A stretch of 62,101 nt of DNA from an uncultured Eubacterium sp. (GTDB taxonomy: Bacteria; Bacillota_A; Clostridia; Lachnospirales; Lachnospiraceae), in assembly GCA_910589045.1 (NCBI GenBank), contig CAJUSH010000013.1:1-62101 (forward strand). Direction: 5' to 3'. A program made the position numbers and the translations under genes. The stretch's first letter is position 1; each line of letters begins with the position of its first letter. Below, one piece after another: positions 8,201-15,068 of this stretch. The notes beneath the pieces were generated by a model that ran no database searches, had not been told where the DNA came from, and saw only the letters and a list, made by a program, of their open reading frames with translations.

Positions 8201-8811
8201 TCGCGGTGGAGCGGGAGATCTACCCGTATTTGGAGCAGGCAACGCTGAAGAACAGCAGGGCGAATGAATTTCTGCGGCTGGCGCTTCTGGATTACTATAC
8301 GGGTCTTTCGGCGCTGACAGGGGAGCAGGAGCGCTTCGTGGACGAGCTGCTGGATGAATACACCGGAAGGGGGCAATATTTTGCCTGCTTTTTAAAGCTG
8401 CCGGACAAGCAGCTTGTGCGCCATCATCTCTATGACCTGTGTGTGGTGGAGTACCGTGCGGGTGTGCAGGAGTCCGGGGTCTGGCTCAATTACCGCATCA
8501 GCGAGGCAGGCCGGGAGTTTCAGCGGGTGCAGCTAAAGCCCGCCTTTGCGAATATTTATCTCTGGAGCATGCGTCTGGCGGGGGATGAGCAGCTGGAGTA
8601 TTATATTTCCGAGAAAAGCGAGCGCATGGAAAATATTACGGAGAGCCATTTGGCGGAGCCTGCGGCGTGTACCGGTATACACAACCGCTATGGGGTGTTA
8701 AGGGAGATGGTAGGCAATGCCCGGGCAGGGGAGGCGAGACAGCTTCAAATGCAGATGGAGCGCTACCAGGCGTACGACGGTCTGACCGCGCGCCTGTTTC
8801 GCGTATTATAA
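5278..8811 (+). CDS. DUF5717 family giant protein (Ig-like domains plus helical repeats)
   Basis: A 1177-residue protein, largest in the window, with no recognised enzymatic motif. Residues about 20-112 and 187-285 read as two related beta-sandwich (Ig-like) modules. Each has an alternating-hydrophobic pattern ending in ...QIRYEFHGD and ...QFRYQIYPE, then GG...L. From about residue 300 to the end it is almost wholly helical, with degenerate TPR/solenoid repeats (e.g. ALWCAYAYLQNRQKQEAAWI, ALQQVVLAQLQAQQ). No signal peptide or membrane segment is seen. I recognise it from memory as the Lachnospiraceae DUF5717 family. GTG start at 5278 has a weak AGCAGG site. It leads a run with DUF5716, a TPR protein and a membrane coiled-coil protein, pointing to a shared complex; it would suit a scaffold. 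Function unknown. Confidence 0.75.
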   Translation: MYRRIEELAEGKVHTVMPLLSFTPEQVIIELVEGTKSSGSFTIGSMNSLPVRGIVYSTDLRMEIKNPQFQGEHVQIRYEFHGDYMQEGEVATGDFIIISSGGEYNLSWSVAVKRLYAETSIGRIAGLEDFIRLYRVSWRESVHVFGAPAFRKLLRTPGEQLFYKLLGTKPVTRANIEEFLVGCKKKPRVFFSLSAPGAEHLQLTEPVEESLVVSLSDWGFVDLEVSCDADFVSPEKNRITGDDFNGDHLQFRYQIYPERMHAGRNFARITFSNHLQQESYEITATPGGVMDLEREDRRRRSAENLRLLRDYEKFLAGNLVLGEWAKGTTELLRSRRKQGVHSDMDALWCAYAYLQNRQKQEAAWILDEYRRSRSADESREWAFFLYLCSITEKEPKLLDKHYQKIREIYRANHEDVWMRFIIMQIADRSPEVSGRQLKLMEQWFMQGMASPFLYARAAEIYETEPYLLLAIGVFELHVLKWICRNGRLTRDLTEQIVRRAISVKGYTWMLDEILVACYNAYPEAEMLAGLCAYRIKGERFGKEAHAYYELAIEHDLQITGLYEAFMASLDAREVRKLPKSVQLYFQYSNRLSYKQKAVLYVNIISNREEQPAVYERYRQIMQDFAQTQLLAGHMDDNLAVVYAHVLEYMPITEELAHALSRILYVNKFTCLEETVTHVIVQQENLKQAHVYPIAGHQAYVPIYPGNYVILLQDAHGRRYALSSETQLERLMNPGKYIRKCLDLAPDELPYVLHHMNGKTKLLHMDARMAGYARMLVHSDAVSDDFKSRISPGFLEYCRGEGSAGDIREYILKIDFGRLARSARDRYLETLIQLQMYGEAWTFLIQYGMGKLSGEALQQVVLAQLQAQQMQEDEHLLYFCVRCFLLGSVKRPVLEYLCSYYQGPAARMVEIWKAALAQQIPVVELEERLLIQMVFSAAFTPDVQKVFADYCAHQGREQVRMAYLTYFSYEIFVNHLAVEREIYPYLEQATLKNSRANEFLRLALLDYYTGLSALTGEQERFVDELLDEYTGRGQYFACFLKLPDKQLVRHHLYDLCVVEYRAGVQESGVWLNYRISEAGREFQRVQLKPAFANIYLWSMRLAGDEQLEYYISEKSERMENITESHLAEPAACTGIHNRYGVLREMVGNARAGEARQLQMQMERYQAYDGLTARLFRVL

Positions 8812-8860
8812 AATTGGGGTCGGAGTGTGCTCAGCGCCCGGCCGGACGTTGAGGTAAGAT

Positions 8861-10099
8861 ATGGGAGCAGCGGATTCGGACAAAAAATTATATGTGGGGA
8901 TCGACCTGGACGATGATGTGGCGATGGTAAGCTACTCTTACGGCAACGGGGAGCCGGAGACGGTAAGCCCGCTTGCCGGCAGCGAGATTTTTTCGATCCC
9001 GGCGGCGGTCTGCTTAAAGCGGGACAAAAACGGCTGGGCTTTCGGGGAGGAGGCGCGCCGCGTCGCAAAGGCGGGGCTTGGGCACTGCGAGGAGCGGCTG
9101 TTTGAGCGGGCCTGCCGGGGAGAACAGGTGCAGATGGGAGAAAAGCTTTATGCGCTCTCGGAGCTTTTAGCGATGTTCCTGAAAAAAATGGTAACGCTGG
9201 CGGGGCGTCTCGGACCGAAGGCGTCGCTGGCGCGGCTGGTCATCACGGTGCGCGCGCTGGACGCTGCCGCCATCCGTACGCTGCAGGAGGTGACTGCGGC
9301 GATGCAGCTTGCGGATGCGCACATACACTTCATCGATCATAAGCAGAGCTTTTTTTATTACGGGAGCAGCCAGGGGGGAACCGGCGGGTTTCACGATATG
9401 GGATTGTTCGAATACCGTGCAAGGAAGCTGCAGTTCTGGTGTCTGGAGAGCGCAAGACGCTCGCGCCCGCAGCTTTTGACCATTCGGGAGGAACGCTACG
9501 GCTTTGAGGCGGAGCAGGCAGATGAATTGTTTTGCCGCATCATTCCGCAGGCACTGGGAAAGCAGATCATTACGATGATCTATCTGGTGGGGGACGGCTT
9601 TGAAAGCGGATGGATGAAAGAATCGCTGAAGGTGCTGTGCCAGGGGCGCCGGGTGTTTCTCGGAAAAAATCTGTTTTCCAAGGGCGCCTGCTATGCGGCG
9701 ATGCGCCTCGATGACGACAAAGTACCCGCCTTCGTCTATATCGGCGAGCATGAGATGAAGAGCAACGTAAGCCTGAAGGTGTACGAGCGGGGGAATCTGT
9801 CCTTCCACACGCTGGTCACGGCGGGTGTGCCGTGGTTTGAGGCAAAGGGAAGCTGTGAGGTGATCCTTGACGGCACGTCCACCATCGATTTCTGGATACA
9901 GCAGCCAAACAGCCGTGAGGCGCGCATCGAGGCAGTGGAGCTGGCGGCGCTGCCCGGACGGGAAAACCGCACGAGCCGTATTGCCATTGACGCCGAGCCG
10001 TATTCCGACCATGAGGTGAAAATGACCCTGACGGATGTGGGATTGGGGGAGCTGGTGCCCGGCTCCGGTAAAAAATGGGAGTACGAGCTTCTACTGTAG
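8861..10099 (+). CDS. DUF5716 family Hsp70/actin-fold ATPase-like protein
   Basis: A 412-residue protein with an Hsp70-like layout. Residues 11-24 (YVGIDLDDDVAMVS) fit the phosphate-1 loop (GIDLGTT in DnaK). LVITVRALDAAAIRTLQ (126-142) fits the DnaK VITVPAYF helix. HDMG (178-181) sits where DLGGGT would be. MIYLVGDGFESGWM (239-252) followed by KGACYAA (274-280) fits the adenosine motif LVGGSTRIP...GAA. Residues about 295-412 read as an all-beta segment comparable to the Hsp70 substrate-binding sandwich, with no helical lid. The phosphate loops are degenerate, so ATPase activity is uncertain. ATG 8861 follows GAGGTAAG. It lies 49 bp after the DUF5717 gene; they are probably partners. Confidence 0.7.
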   Translation: MGAADSDKKLYVGIDLDDDVAMVSYSYGNGEPETVSPLAGSEIFSIPAAVCLKRDKNGWAFGEEARRVAKAGLGHCEERLFERACRGEQVQMGEKLYALSELLAMFLKKMVTLAGRLGPKASLARLVITVRALDAAAIRTLQEVTAAMQLADAHIHFIDHKQSFFYYGSSQGGTGGFHDMGLFEYRARKLQFWCLESARRSRPQLLTIREERYGFEAEQADELFCRIIPQALGKQIITMIYLVGDGFESGWMKESLKVLCQGRRVFLGKNLFSKGACYAAMRLDDDKVPAFVYIGEHEMKSNVSLKVYERGNLSFHTLVTAGVPWFEAKGSCEVILDGTSTIDFWIQQPNSREARIEAVELAALPGRENRTSRIAIDAEPYSDHEVKMTLTDVGLGELVPGSGKKWEYELLL

Positions 10100-10202
10100 A
10101 AGCGCCGGCTTTCATGAAGGAGACGGTGGCAGGCCATCGAGTCTGTGAGTGCTGCGGCAGGAGCTTTAATTCAATAAGAGATTTATTTGGAAAAGGCAGT
10201 CT

Positions 10203-10982
10203 ATGGGACAGTTGATTTTGTGTAAAAGCCCCCGGGCAAAAGCTCCGTTTTATATCGAGAGCGGAAAAGTGAATATTTATTCGCTGGAGGAGCTGATGTA
10301 CTATGCGCAGAAGGCCAGCTTCGTCGGCAGGGATGATTTTGTGAAGCAGGAGTTTGTGGACTGGGTGGAGAAGGAGCTGGGGCTTGCGGAGCTGGCGGCG
10401 CTTCTGCGGGGAAAGCTGAACGGGAAGCTGACGGATTTCTTTTTACCCATCGAGGCGGCAAACGGTTATCTGACGACGGCAGAGCTGCAGAGTCTCAACG
10501 CGCGGCTCCAAAAGTATGATCACATGAGCGGGCTGGAGGCAAAGAAGCTGCATGCGGATTCTTATATGCGCCAGGAAAAATACGTGCAGGCAATCTATGC
10601 CTACCGCAGGCTGCTTTCGGATCCTGTCGTGATCGAAAAGCAGGGGCATATAACGGGGGATATCTGGAGCAATCTCGGCTGTGCCTACGCGAGACTGCAG
10701 GATTTTGCGGAGGCGGTGGAGTGCTTTGCGAGGGGCTATATGCTCAATCACCGGATCGAGACATTGCAGGAGGCGGTAGCTGCGGCATGTCTTTCCGGGG
10801 AGGAGCCTCTGCTGGAGTCGCTGGTGATGCGCTTTGCCGCAAATGCGGGGCAGATCGCGCAGGAGCGGGTGCGTATGGAGCAGCTGCTTTCCCAGACGGT
10901 GGCTGCGGCCGGGAATACGCACTGGCAGGGCGGGCAGCTGCTGCAGTGGATTGAGAGCTATCGGAGTCAATGTGAGAGTTAG
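10203..10982 (+). CDS. TPR-repeat protein of the DUF5716/5717 cassette
   Basis: A 259-residue soluble protein. The first 40 residues (QLILCKSPRAKAPFYIES..NIYSLEELMYYA) look like a small N-terminal module. Residues about 105-190 carry two or three TPR-like helical pairs (LHADSYMRQEKYVQAIYAYR; NLGCAYARLQDFAEAVECF). No signal or membrane segment. The start ATG 10203 lacks a strong ribosome site (aaaggcag). Spacing is 103 bp from the preceding gene and 13 bp to the next. TPRs usually bind peptide partners, so an adaptor role between the Hsp70-like protein and the membrane protein is a fair guess. No known name. Confidence 0.65.
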   Translation: MGQLILCKSPRAKAPFYIESGKVNIYSLEELMYYAQKASFVGRDDFVKQEFVDWVEKELGLAELAALLRGKLNGKLTDFFLPIEAANGYLTTAELQSLNARLQKYDHMSGLEAKKLHADSYMRQEKYVQAIYAYRRLLSDPVVIEKQGHITGDIWSNLGCAYARLQDFAEAVECFARGYMLNHRIETLQEAVAAACLSGEEPLLESLVMRFAANAGQIAQERVRMEQLLSQTVAAAGNTHWQGGQLLQWIESYRSQCES

Positions 10983-10995
10983 GAGTATGCGGTAA

Positions 10996-12177
10996 ATGGG
11001 ATTTTTCAAACGAATTTTTTCACGGAAAAAAGAGGAGGCTGCGGAGCAGGCGCTTCAGGAGATAACAGAAGAGTTTTTCCCGGAGCAGCAGGAGGATGAA
11101 TCGCGCAGGATCGGGCATTATGTGCTGGATTACTGCGAGCAGATCATCGAGTCCGCAAAGGAGCTGGGCGAGGAAAAAAAGGAATACGATATTGTGACAA
11201 GCTATCTGGAGGATATCGAGACCTTAACTTCACTTCCGGAGGAGGAGATGGGGCCGATCGCGGACGTGGCGGAAGCCATTAGCAAGCTGAATCAGTCACG
11301 GGACTCGTATCTGAATACGTCAAAAAAGATTTCGGATACCCGGTATGTGATGCTTGAACAGATGGAGCGGGAGATACCGGATGCGATTCGCCGGATGCAG
11401 ACGAACGAGGCGTACCAGTCTACCATTAAGCGGGATATGTCCTATCTGGAAGGTGAAAAAATGCAGTGGTCGCTTCTGCGGGGTGAGCTGATGCATGAAA
11501 AGCATGTGCTGCGCATAGCCTCCTGTATTTTGTTTTCGGCCTTTTGTCTGCTGATGGTGCTGCTTTTTGTTTTGAAGGCAGGCTTTTCCATTGACGTGAC
11601 CTGGGGCTGGATGATTGTGACGGCACTGGCGGCTGCGGGCGGGCTGGTGATTTTTGTGCGCTATCAGAACGCCGTGACAGGGATAAAGCGTTCGGAGATG
11701 AACGCAAACCATGCGATCTCACTGCTCAACAAGACGAAGATAAAGTATGTGAATATCACGAACGCGGTGGATTATGCATATGAAAAATACCATGTAAAAA
11801 ATGCGCGGGACCTGGAACACCAGTGGGAGGAATATCTGGAAGCAGTGCGCGAGAAGGAGCGCTATATGCGCACAAACGACGATCTGGATTATTACAGCAG
11901 GAAGCTGATCGGTATGCTGCAGCAGTACGGTCTTTATGATACAAAGGTATGGGTGGATCAGCCGTTTGCGCTCATCAGTGCCAGCGAGATGTCCGAGGTA
12001 AAGCACAATCTTCTGGTGCGCAGGCAGAAGCTGCGCGCCCGTATTCAGTACAATGCGAATGTGGTGCAGGAGCAGCGCTCCAAGGTGGATGAGCTGATGG
12101 CCATGCATCCGGAGTATGAGGAGGAGATACGCGGCATTATCAAATCGGTGGACCGGCTGTCCATCGGGGAGTTATAG
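10996..12177 (+). CDS. Coiled-coil membrane protein of the DUF5716/5717 cassette
   Basis: A 393-residue protein: charged N-terminal coiled coil (residues 10-155, rich in E/K/Q heptads), two adjacent membrane helices (about 172-192, LRIASCILFSAFCLLMVLLF; about 199-216, WGWMIVTALAAAGGLVIF), then a long C-terminal coiled coil (220-393). Both large domains therefore lie on the same side, probably the cytoplasm, giving a hairpin anchor. It starts at ATG 10996 with AGGAG 10 bp upstream. It would be the natural membrane tether for the DUF5717/DUF5716/TPR proteins encoded before it. No similarity to a characterised family is recognised. Confidence 0.65.
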   Translation: MGFFKRIFSRKKEEAAEQALQEITEEFFPEQQEDESRRIGHYVLDYCEQIIESAKELGEEKKEYDIVTSYLEDIETLTSLPEEEMGPIADVAEAISKLNQSRDSYLNTSKKISDTRYVMLEQMEREIPDAIRRMQTNEAYQSTIKRDMSYLEGEKMQWSLLRGELMHEKHVLRIASCILFSAFCLLMVLLFVLKAGFSIDVTWGWMIVTALAAAGGLVIFVRYQNAVTGIKRSEMNANHAISLLNKTKIKYVNITNAVDYAYEKYHVKNARDLEHQWEEYLEAVREKERYMRTNDDLDYYSRKLIGMLQQYGLYDTKVWVDQPFALISASEMSEVKHNLLVRRQKLRARIQYNANVVQEQRSKVDELMAMHPEYEEEIRGIIKSVDRLSIGEL

Positions 12178-12204
12178 GGAGTTGTTTTGATATCAGGAGA
12201 GGAC

Positions 12205-12567
12205 ATGAGGGAACAGGAATACACACATATACAGGAGGACGGCGCACCGGCAGCGCACAGCCATGATGCAGCGAAGGTGCACAGCCACAGCCACGGGCAT
12301 ACCCATGACCCGCAGGAGGTCCGGGCGATCGTCAACCGTCTGGCAAAGGCGGTGGGGCATTTGGATCACGTGAAGCATATGGTGGAGGACGGAAAGGACT
12401 GTACCGAGGTGCTCATCCAGCTTGCGGCGGTAAAGGCTGCCATCAACAACACCGGAAAACTGATCCTAAAGCAGCATATTTCCCACTGTATCGTGGATGC
12501 GGTGGAGACCGGCGACGGAGCTGCCATCGATGATTTAAACAAGGCGATTGACCAGTTTCTGCGGTAG
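12205..12567 (+). CDS. CsoR/FrmR-family metal-sensing repressor with His-rich N-terminus
   Basis: A 120-residue all-helical DNA-binding repressor of the CsoR/RcnR/FrmR (DUF156) family. The Cys66-His91-Cys95 spacing (25 and 4) is identical to the Cu(I) ligand set Cys36-His61-Cys65 of M. tuberculosis CsoR. The added N-terminus holds eight His in the first 34 residues (HSHSHGHTHD), unusual for CsoR and reminiscent of Ni/Zn/Cu-binding tails. ATG 12205 is chosen because AGGAGAGG lies just upstream; a TTG at 12187 is the alternative. No copper ATPase is adjacent, so targets are elsewhere or in this operon. Copper sensing is inferred from ligands. Confidence 0.8.
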   Translation: MREQEYTHIQEDGAPAAHSHDAAKVHSHSHGHTHDPQEVRAIVNRLAKAVGHLDHVKHMVEDGKDCTEVLIQLAAVKAAINNTGKLILKQHISHCIVDAVETGDGAAIDDLNKAIDQFLR

Positions 12568-12612
12568 GCGGAGCCGGTCAGGAAAGCATTTTTGAGAGGT
12601 AATTACAGTTTC

Positions 12613-14469
12613 ATGTCATACAATTTCAGCGAATCACAGCGGCGGGCTGTCGAGACATCCGGCAAAGCGGCACTTGTTCTGGCAGGTCCGGGTTCCGGAA
12701 AGACGACCGTTATTACCGCCCGCATCCGATTTCTTGTGGAGACGCGCCATGTCCCGCCCCACCATATTCTGGTGATCACGTTTACGCGGGCAGCGGCAGA
12801 GGAGATGCGTCTGCGCTTTCAGTCCATGATGGAGGGAAAGCGCCTTCCGGTGCAGTTCGGCACCTTCCACGCTGTCTTTTTTTCCATATTAAAGCATGCC
12901 TACCGCTACCGCAGTGACCAGATCATCTCACGGGAGCTGAAGTATGCGTATCTGCGGGAAATTTTAAGCGTTTATCGTCTGCAGGAGGAAGAGCAGCGGG
13001 AGCTGACCGGGCAGCTGTTAGAGGAGATCAGCGCGGTAAAAAACAATCAGCTCGATCTGGAGCACTATTATGCAAAGTGCTGCGGGAGCACACAGTTCCG
13101 CGATATTTACGAGGCCTACGACAAAAAGCTGCGGGCAAACGGGCTGATCGATTTTGATGATATGCTCACCCTGACCCGGGAGCTTTTGCTGCAGCGTGCC
13201 GACCATCTGCAGGTCTGGCAGCAAAAATTTCGCTATATACTGGTGGATGAGGTTCAGGATATGAATGCGCTGCAGTACGAGATCGTGCGTCTTTTGGCGG
13301 CATCGGGCAGCGAGCTGTTTTTTGTGGGCGACGATGACCAGTCCATCTATCAGTTTCGGGGCGCGCGGCCGGAGCTGATGAAACGGTTTCTTGCAGATTA
13401 TGCAGATGCAGAACAACTGTGCCTGCAGGAAAATTATCGCTGCGGAAGTAAGATCGTGCGGACATCCCTTGCGCTCATAGCACATAATAAAAACCGGTTT
13501 GACAAATGCATAACGGCGGCGCGGTCGGTGGAGGGGAGTGTCTCGGTGCGGGAATATCCATCGGCCTTTCAGGAAAACCAGGAGATCATAAAGACGGTCC
13601 GAAGCCTGTATGCGGCGGGAACGGATTACCGGGAGATGGCGGTGCTCTACCGGACAAACCGGCAGGCAGGATACCTCCTGGAGCAGCTCCTGGCGCAGGG
13701 GATTCCGTTTTTTGCAAGGGAAGCGCTGCCGCTTTTGTACGACCACTGGATCGCGCAGGATATGCTCTGCTATCTGCGGCTTGGGGCGGGCGGAAGAAGG
13801 CGCAGTGACATTTTACAGATTATGAACCGTCCGCTGCGGTATCTGAGCAGGGATGTGCTGGACGAGCCGCAGGTAGATCTGGACTGCTGGGAGGCCGTTT
13901 ACGAGGAGCAGCCCTGGATTGCGCGGCGCATCGCGCAGCTCGCGGAGGATTTTCAGATCATGTCCCATATGGGACCGTTTGCTGCGATGAACTATGTGCG
14001 AAAGGGCATCGGATATGAGGAATTTGTGGCTGACTATGCGCGCAGCCACGGACAGAAGGAGCAGGAGCTTGTGGAGGTGCTGGAGGAGCTGCAGCAGTCG
14101 GCGGTTGGTTTTTCCACCCTGGAAGAGTGGCAGGCCCATGTGGAGGCGTATAGAAAACGCATGAGCCGGGAGCAGCAAAAGCGGGAGAGCTCCGGCGGAG
14201 GCGTGCAGATTCTGACGCTGCACGGCGCGAAGGGACTGGAATTTGACACGGTGTTTCTGCCGCAGCTTCTGGAGGGGCAGCTCCCCTACAAAAAGGCGGT
14301 GCTGGATGCGGATATTGAGGAGGAGCGCAGGCTTTTTTACGTCGGGATGACCCGGGCAAAGGAGCGGCTGTTCCTCTCCTCAAGCAGGACGCTCTACAAT
14401 AAAGATGCCGCCGCTTCCAGATTTTTAGCAGAGCTTCAAAATCCGGCTGCGGCGGTGCATGAGACGTAA
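12613..14469 (+). CDS. UvrD/PcrA-type superfamily 1 DNA helicase
   Basis: A 618-residue 3'-5' SF1A helicase. Motifs in order: Q-motif start (SESQRRAV), Walker A AGPGSGKTT, Ia TFTRAAAEEM, II VDEVQD, III GDDDQSIYQFRGA, IV YRTN, V TLHGAKGLEFDTVFLP, VI LFYVGMTRAKERL. It is about 100 residues shorter than PcrA and lacks the C-terminal RNAP-binding tail, so it is a UvrD-like paralogue, not certainly the housekeeping PcrA. Start is ambiguous: ATG 12613 (chosen, matches family N-termini) or TTG 12592, which has the better-placed AGGAAAG. Motif II reads DEVQD instead of DEAQD or DEFQD, a tolerated change. Confidence 0.85.
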   Translation: MSYNFSESQRRAVETSGKAALVLAGPGSGKTTVITARIRFLVETRHVPPHHILVITFTRAAAEEMRLRFQSMMEGKRLPVQFGTFHAVFFSILKHAYRYRSDQIISRELKYAYLREILSVYRLQEEEQRELTGQLLEEISAVKNNQLDLEHYYAKCCGSTQFRDIYEAYDKKLRANGLIDFDDMLTLTRELLLQRADHLQVWQQKFRYILVDEVQDMNALQYEIVRLLAASGSELFFVGDDDQSIYQFRGARPELMKRFLADYADAEQLCLQENYRCGSKIVRTSLALIAHNKNRFDKCITAARSVEGSVSVREYPSAFQENQEIIKTVRSLYAAGTDYREMAVLYRTNRQAGYLLEQLLAQGIPFFAREALPLLYDHWIAQDMLCYLRLGAGGRRRSDILQIMNRPLRYLSRDVLDEPQVDLDCWEAVYEEQPWIARRIAQLAEDFQIMSHMGPFAAMNYVRKGIGYEEFVADYARSHGQKEQELVEVLEELQQSAVGFSTLEEWQAHVEAYRKRMSREQQKRESSGGGVQILTLHGAKGLEFDTVFLPQLLEGQLPYKKAVLDADIEEERRLFYVGMTRAKERLFLSSSRTLYNKDAAASRFLAELQNPAAAVHET

Positions 14470-14495
14470 GCGGGGAAAAGGCTGTGCGGGCCGGT

Positions 14496-14819
14496 CTACG
14501 GCATGGCGTCGTATTCCTGCTCGTCCAAAAATTCGTCAAAGCGCTCGGATACCTTTTCGAACTCCTCGTCGCTTTCAATGTTGCCAAGGGTGGGTGTGCC
14601 GTCCGCATCCTCGAAATAGCGGTAGATAAATACCTCACCCTCCTCGACCGGCTCGTCATTTTCGTCCACGGGGACAAGCACAATGTAGTCCTGACCGTCA
14701 ACCTCAAGGATCGTCAGGATCGCACATTCTGTTGAGGTGCCGTCGTCCAAATCGAGCGTCACCCGGTAATCGTCGGGATCGTCTTCAATTTCATTTGCAA
14801 ATACTTCGTTTTTACTCAT
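14496..14819 (-). CDS. DUF1292 family protein
   Basis: A 107-residue very acidic protein on the minus strand, of the short Firmicute DUF1292 (YrzB-like) family. The core YRVTLDLDDGTSTECAILTI, VDGQDYIVLVPVD and EGEVFIYRY matches the family pattern of a small beta-rich protein. ATG 14819 is preceded by AGGAGG seven bases away; the upstream frame lacks support. It is convergent with the helicase gene and divergent from the GH13 gene, with a consensus promoter of its own. Function is unknown; members are conserved housekeeping-like proteins. Confidence 0.85.
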   Translation of the reverse strand: MSKNEVFANEIEDDPDDYRVTLDLDDGTSTECAILTILEVDGQDYIVLVPVDENDEPVEEGEVFIYRYFEDADGTPTLGNIESDEEFEKVSERFDEFLDEQEYDAMP

Positions 14820-14909
14820 ACATGTTCCTCCTGTGCAGGGCACTGATTTTCGTTGCTGTTCATACCATGGCAAACGATTTTGCTGATAATCGCACTTTTG
14901 TTCTGTTTC

Positions 14910-14938
14910 ATTATAAAGAACGGCGCCGGGGCTGTCAA
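14910..14938 (-). promoter_or_regulatory. Consensus sigma-A promoter for the DUF1292 gene
   Basis: On the minus strand: TTGACA (14938-14933), 17-bp spacer, TATAAT (14915-14910). Both hexamers are perfect, the best-matching promoter in the window, which suggests strong constitutive expression. Leader about 85 nt. Confidence 0.75.
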
Positions 14939-14983
14939 GATTCAGATTAGTGTAATATTGGTGATAAAATGTGAAAAAAATGA

Positions 14984-15012
14984 TAGGCAAACCGGGGAGA
15001 AGCTGTTATAAT
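14984..15012 (+). promoter_or_regulatory. Promoter for the GH13-like gene
   Basis: TAGGCA (14984-14989), 17-bp spacer, TATAAT (15007-15012). The -10 is perfect and the -35 is 4/6. The start would fall near 15019, about 50 nt ahead of the ATG at 15069. Confidence 0.5.
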
Positions 15013-15068
15013 ATTAAAGTACGTTCATATTTTACCATATATTTACAGAGAAAAAAGGCGGAATGTTT

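Noticed and set aside
7330..8376. 348-codon open frame on the minus strand inside the DUF5717 gene
   Set aside because: Arg/His/Leu-rich shadow composition; the plus-strand frame is longer and shows structured domains.
10114..10215. 33-codon frame with VCECCGRSF before the TPR gene
   Set aside because: Has a Cys pair like half a zinc ribbon but no ribosome site, and it overlaps the start of the TPR gene. Too weak to call.
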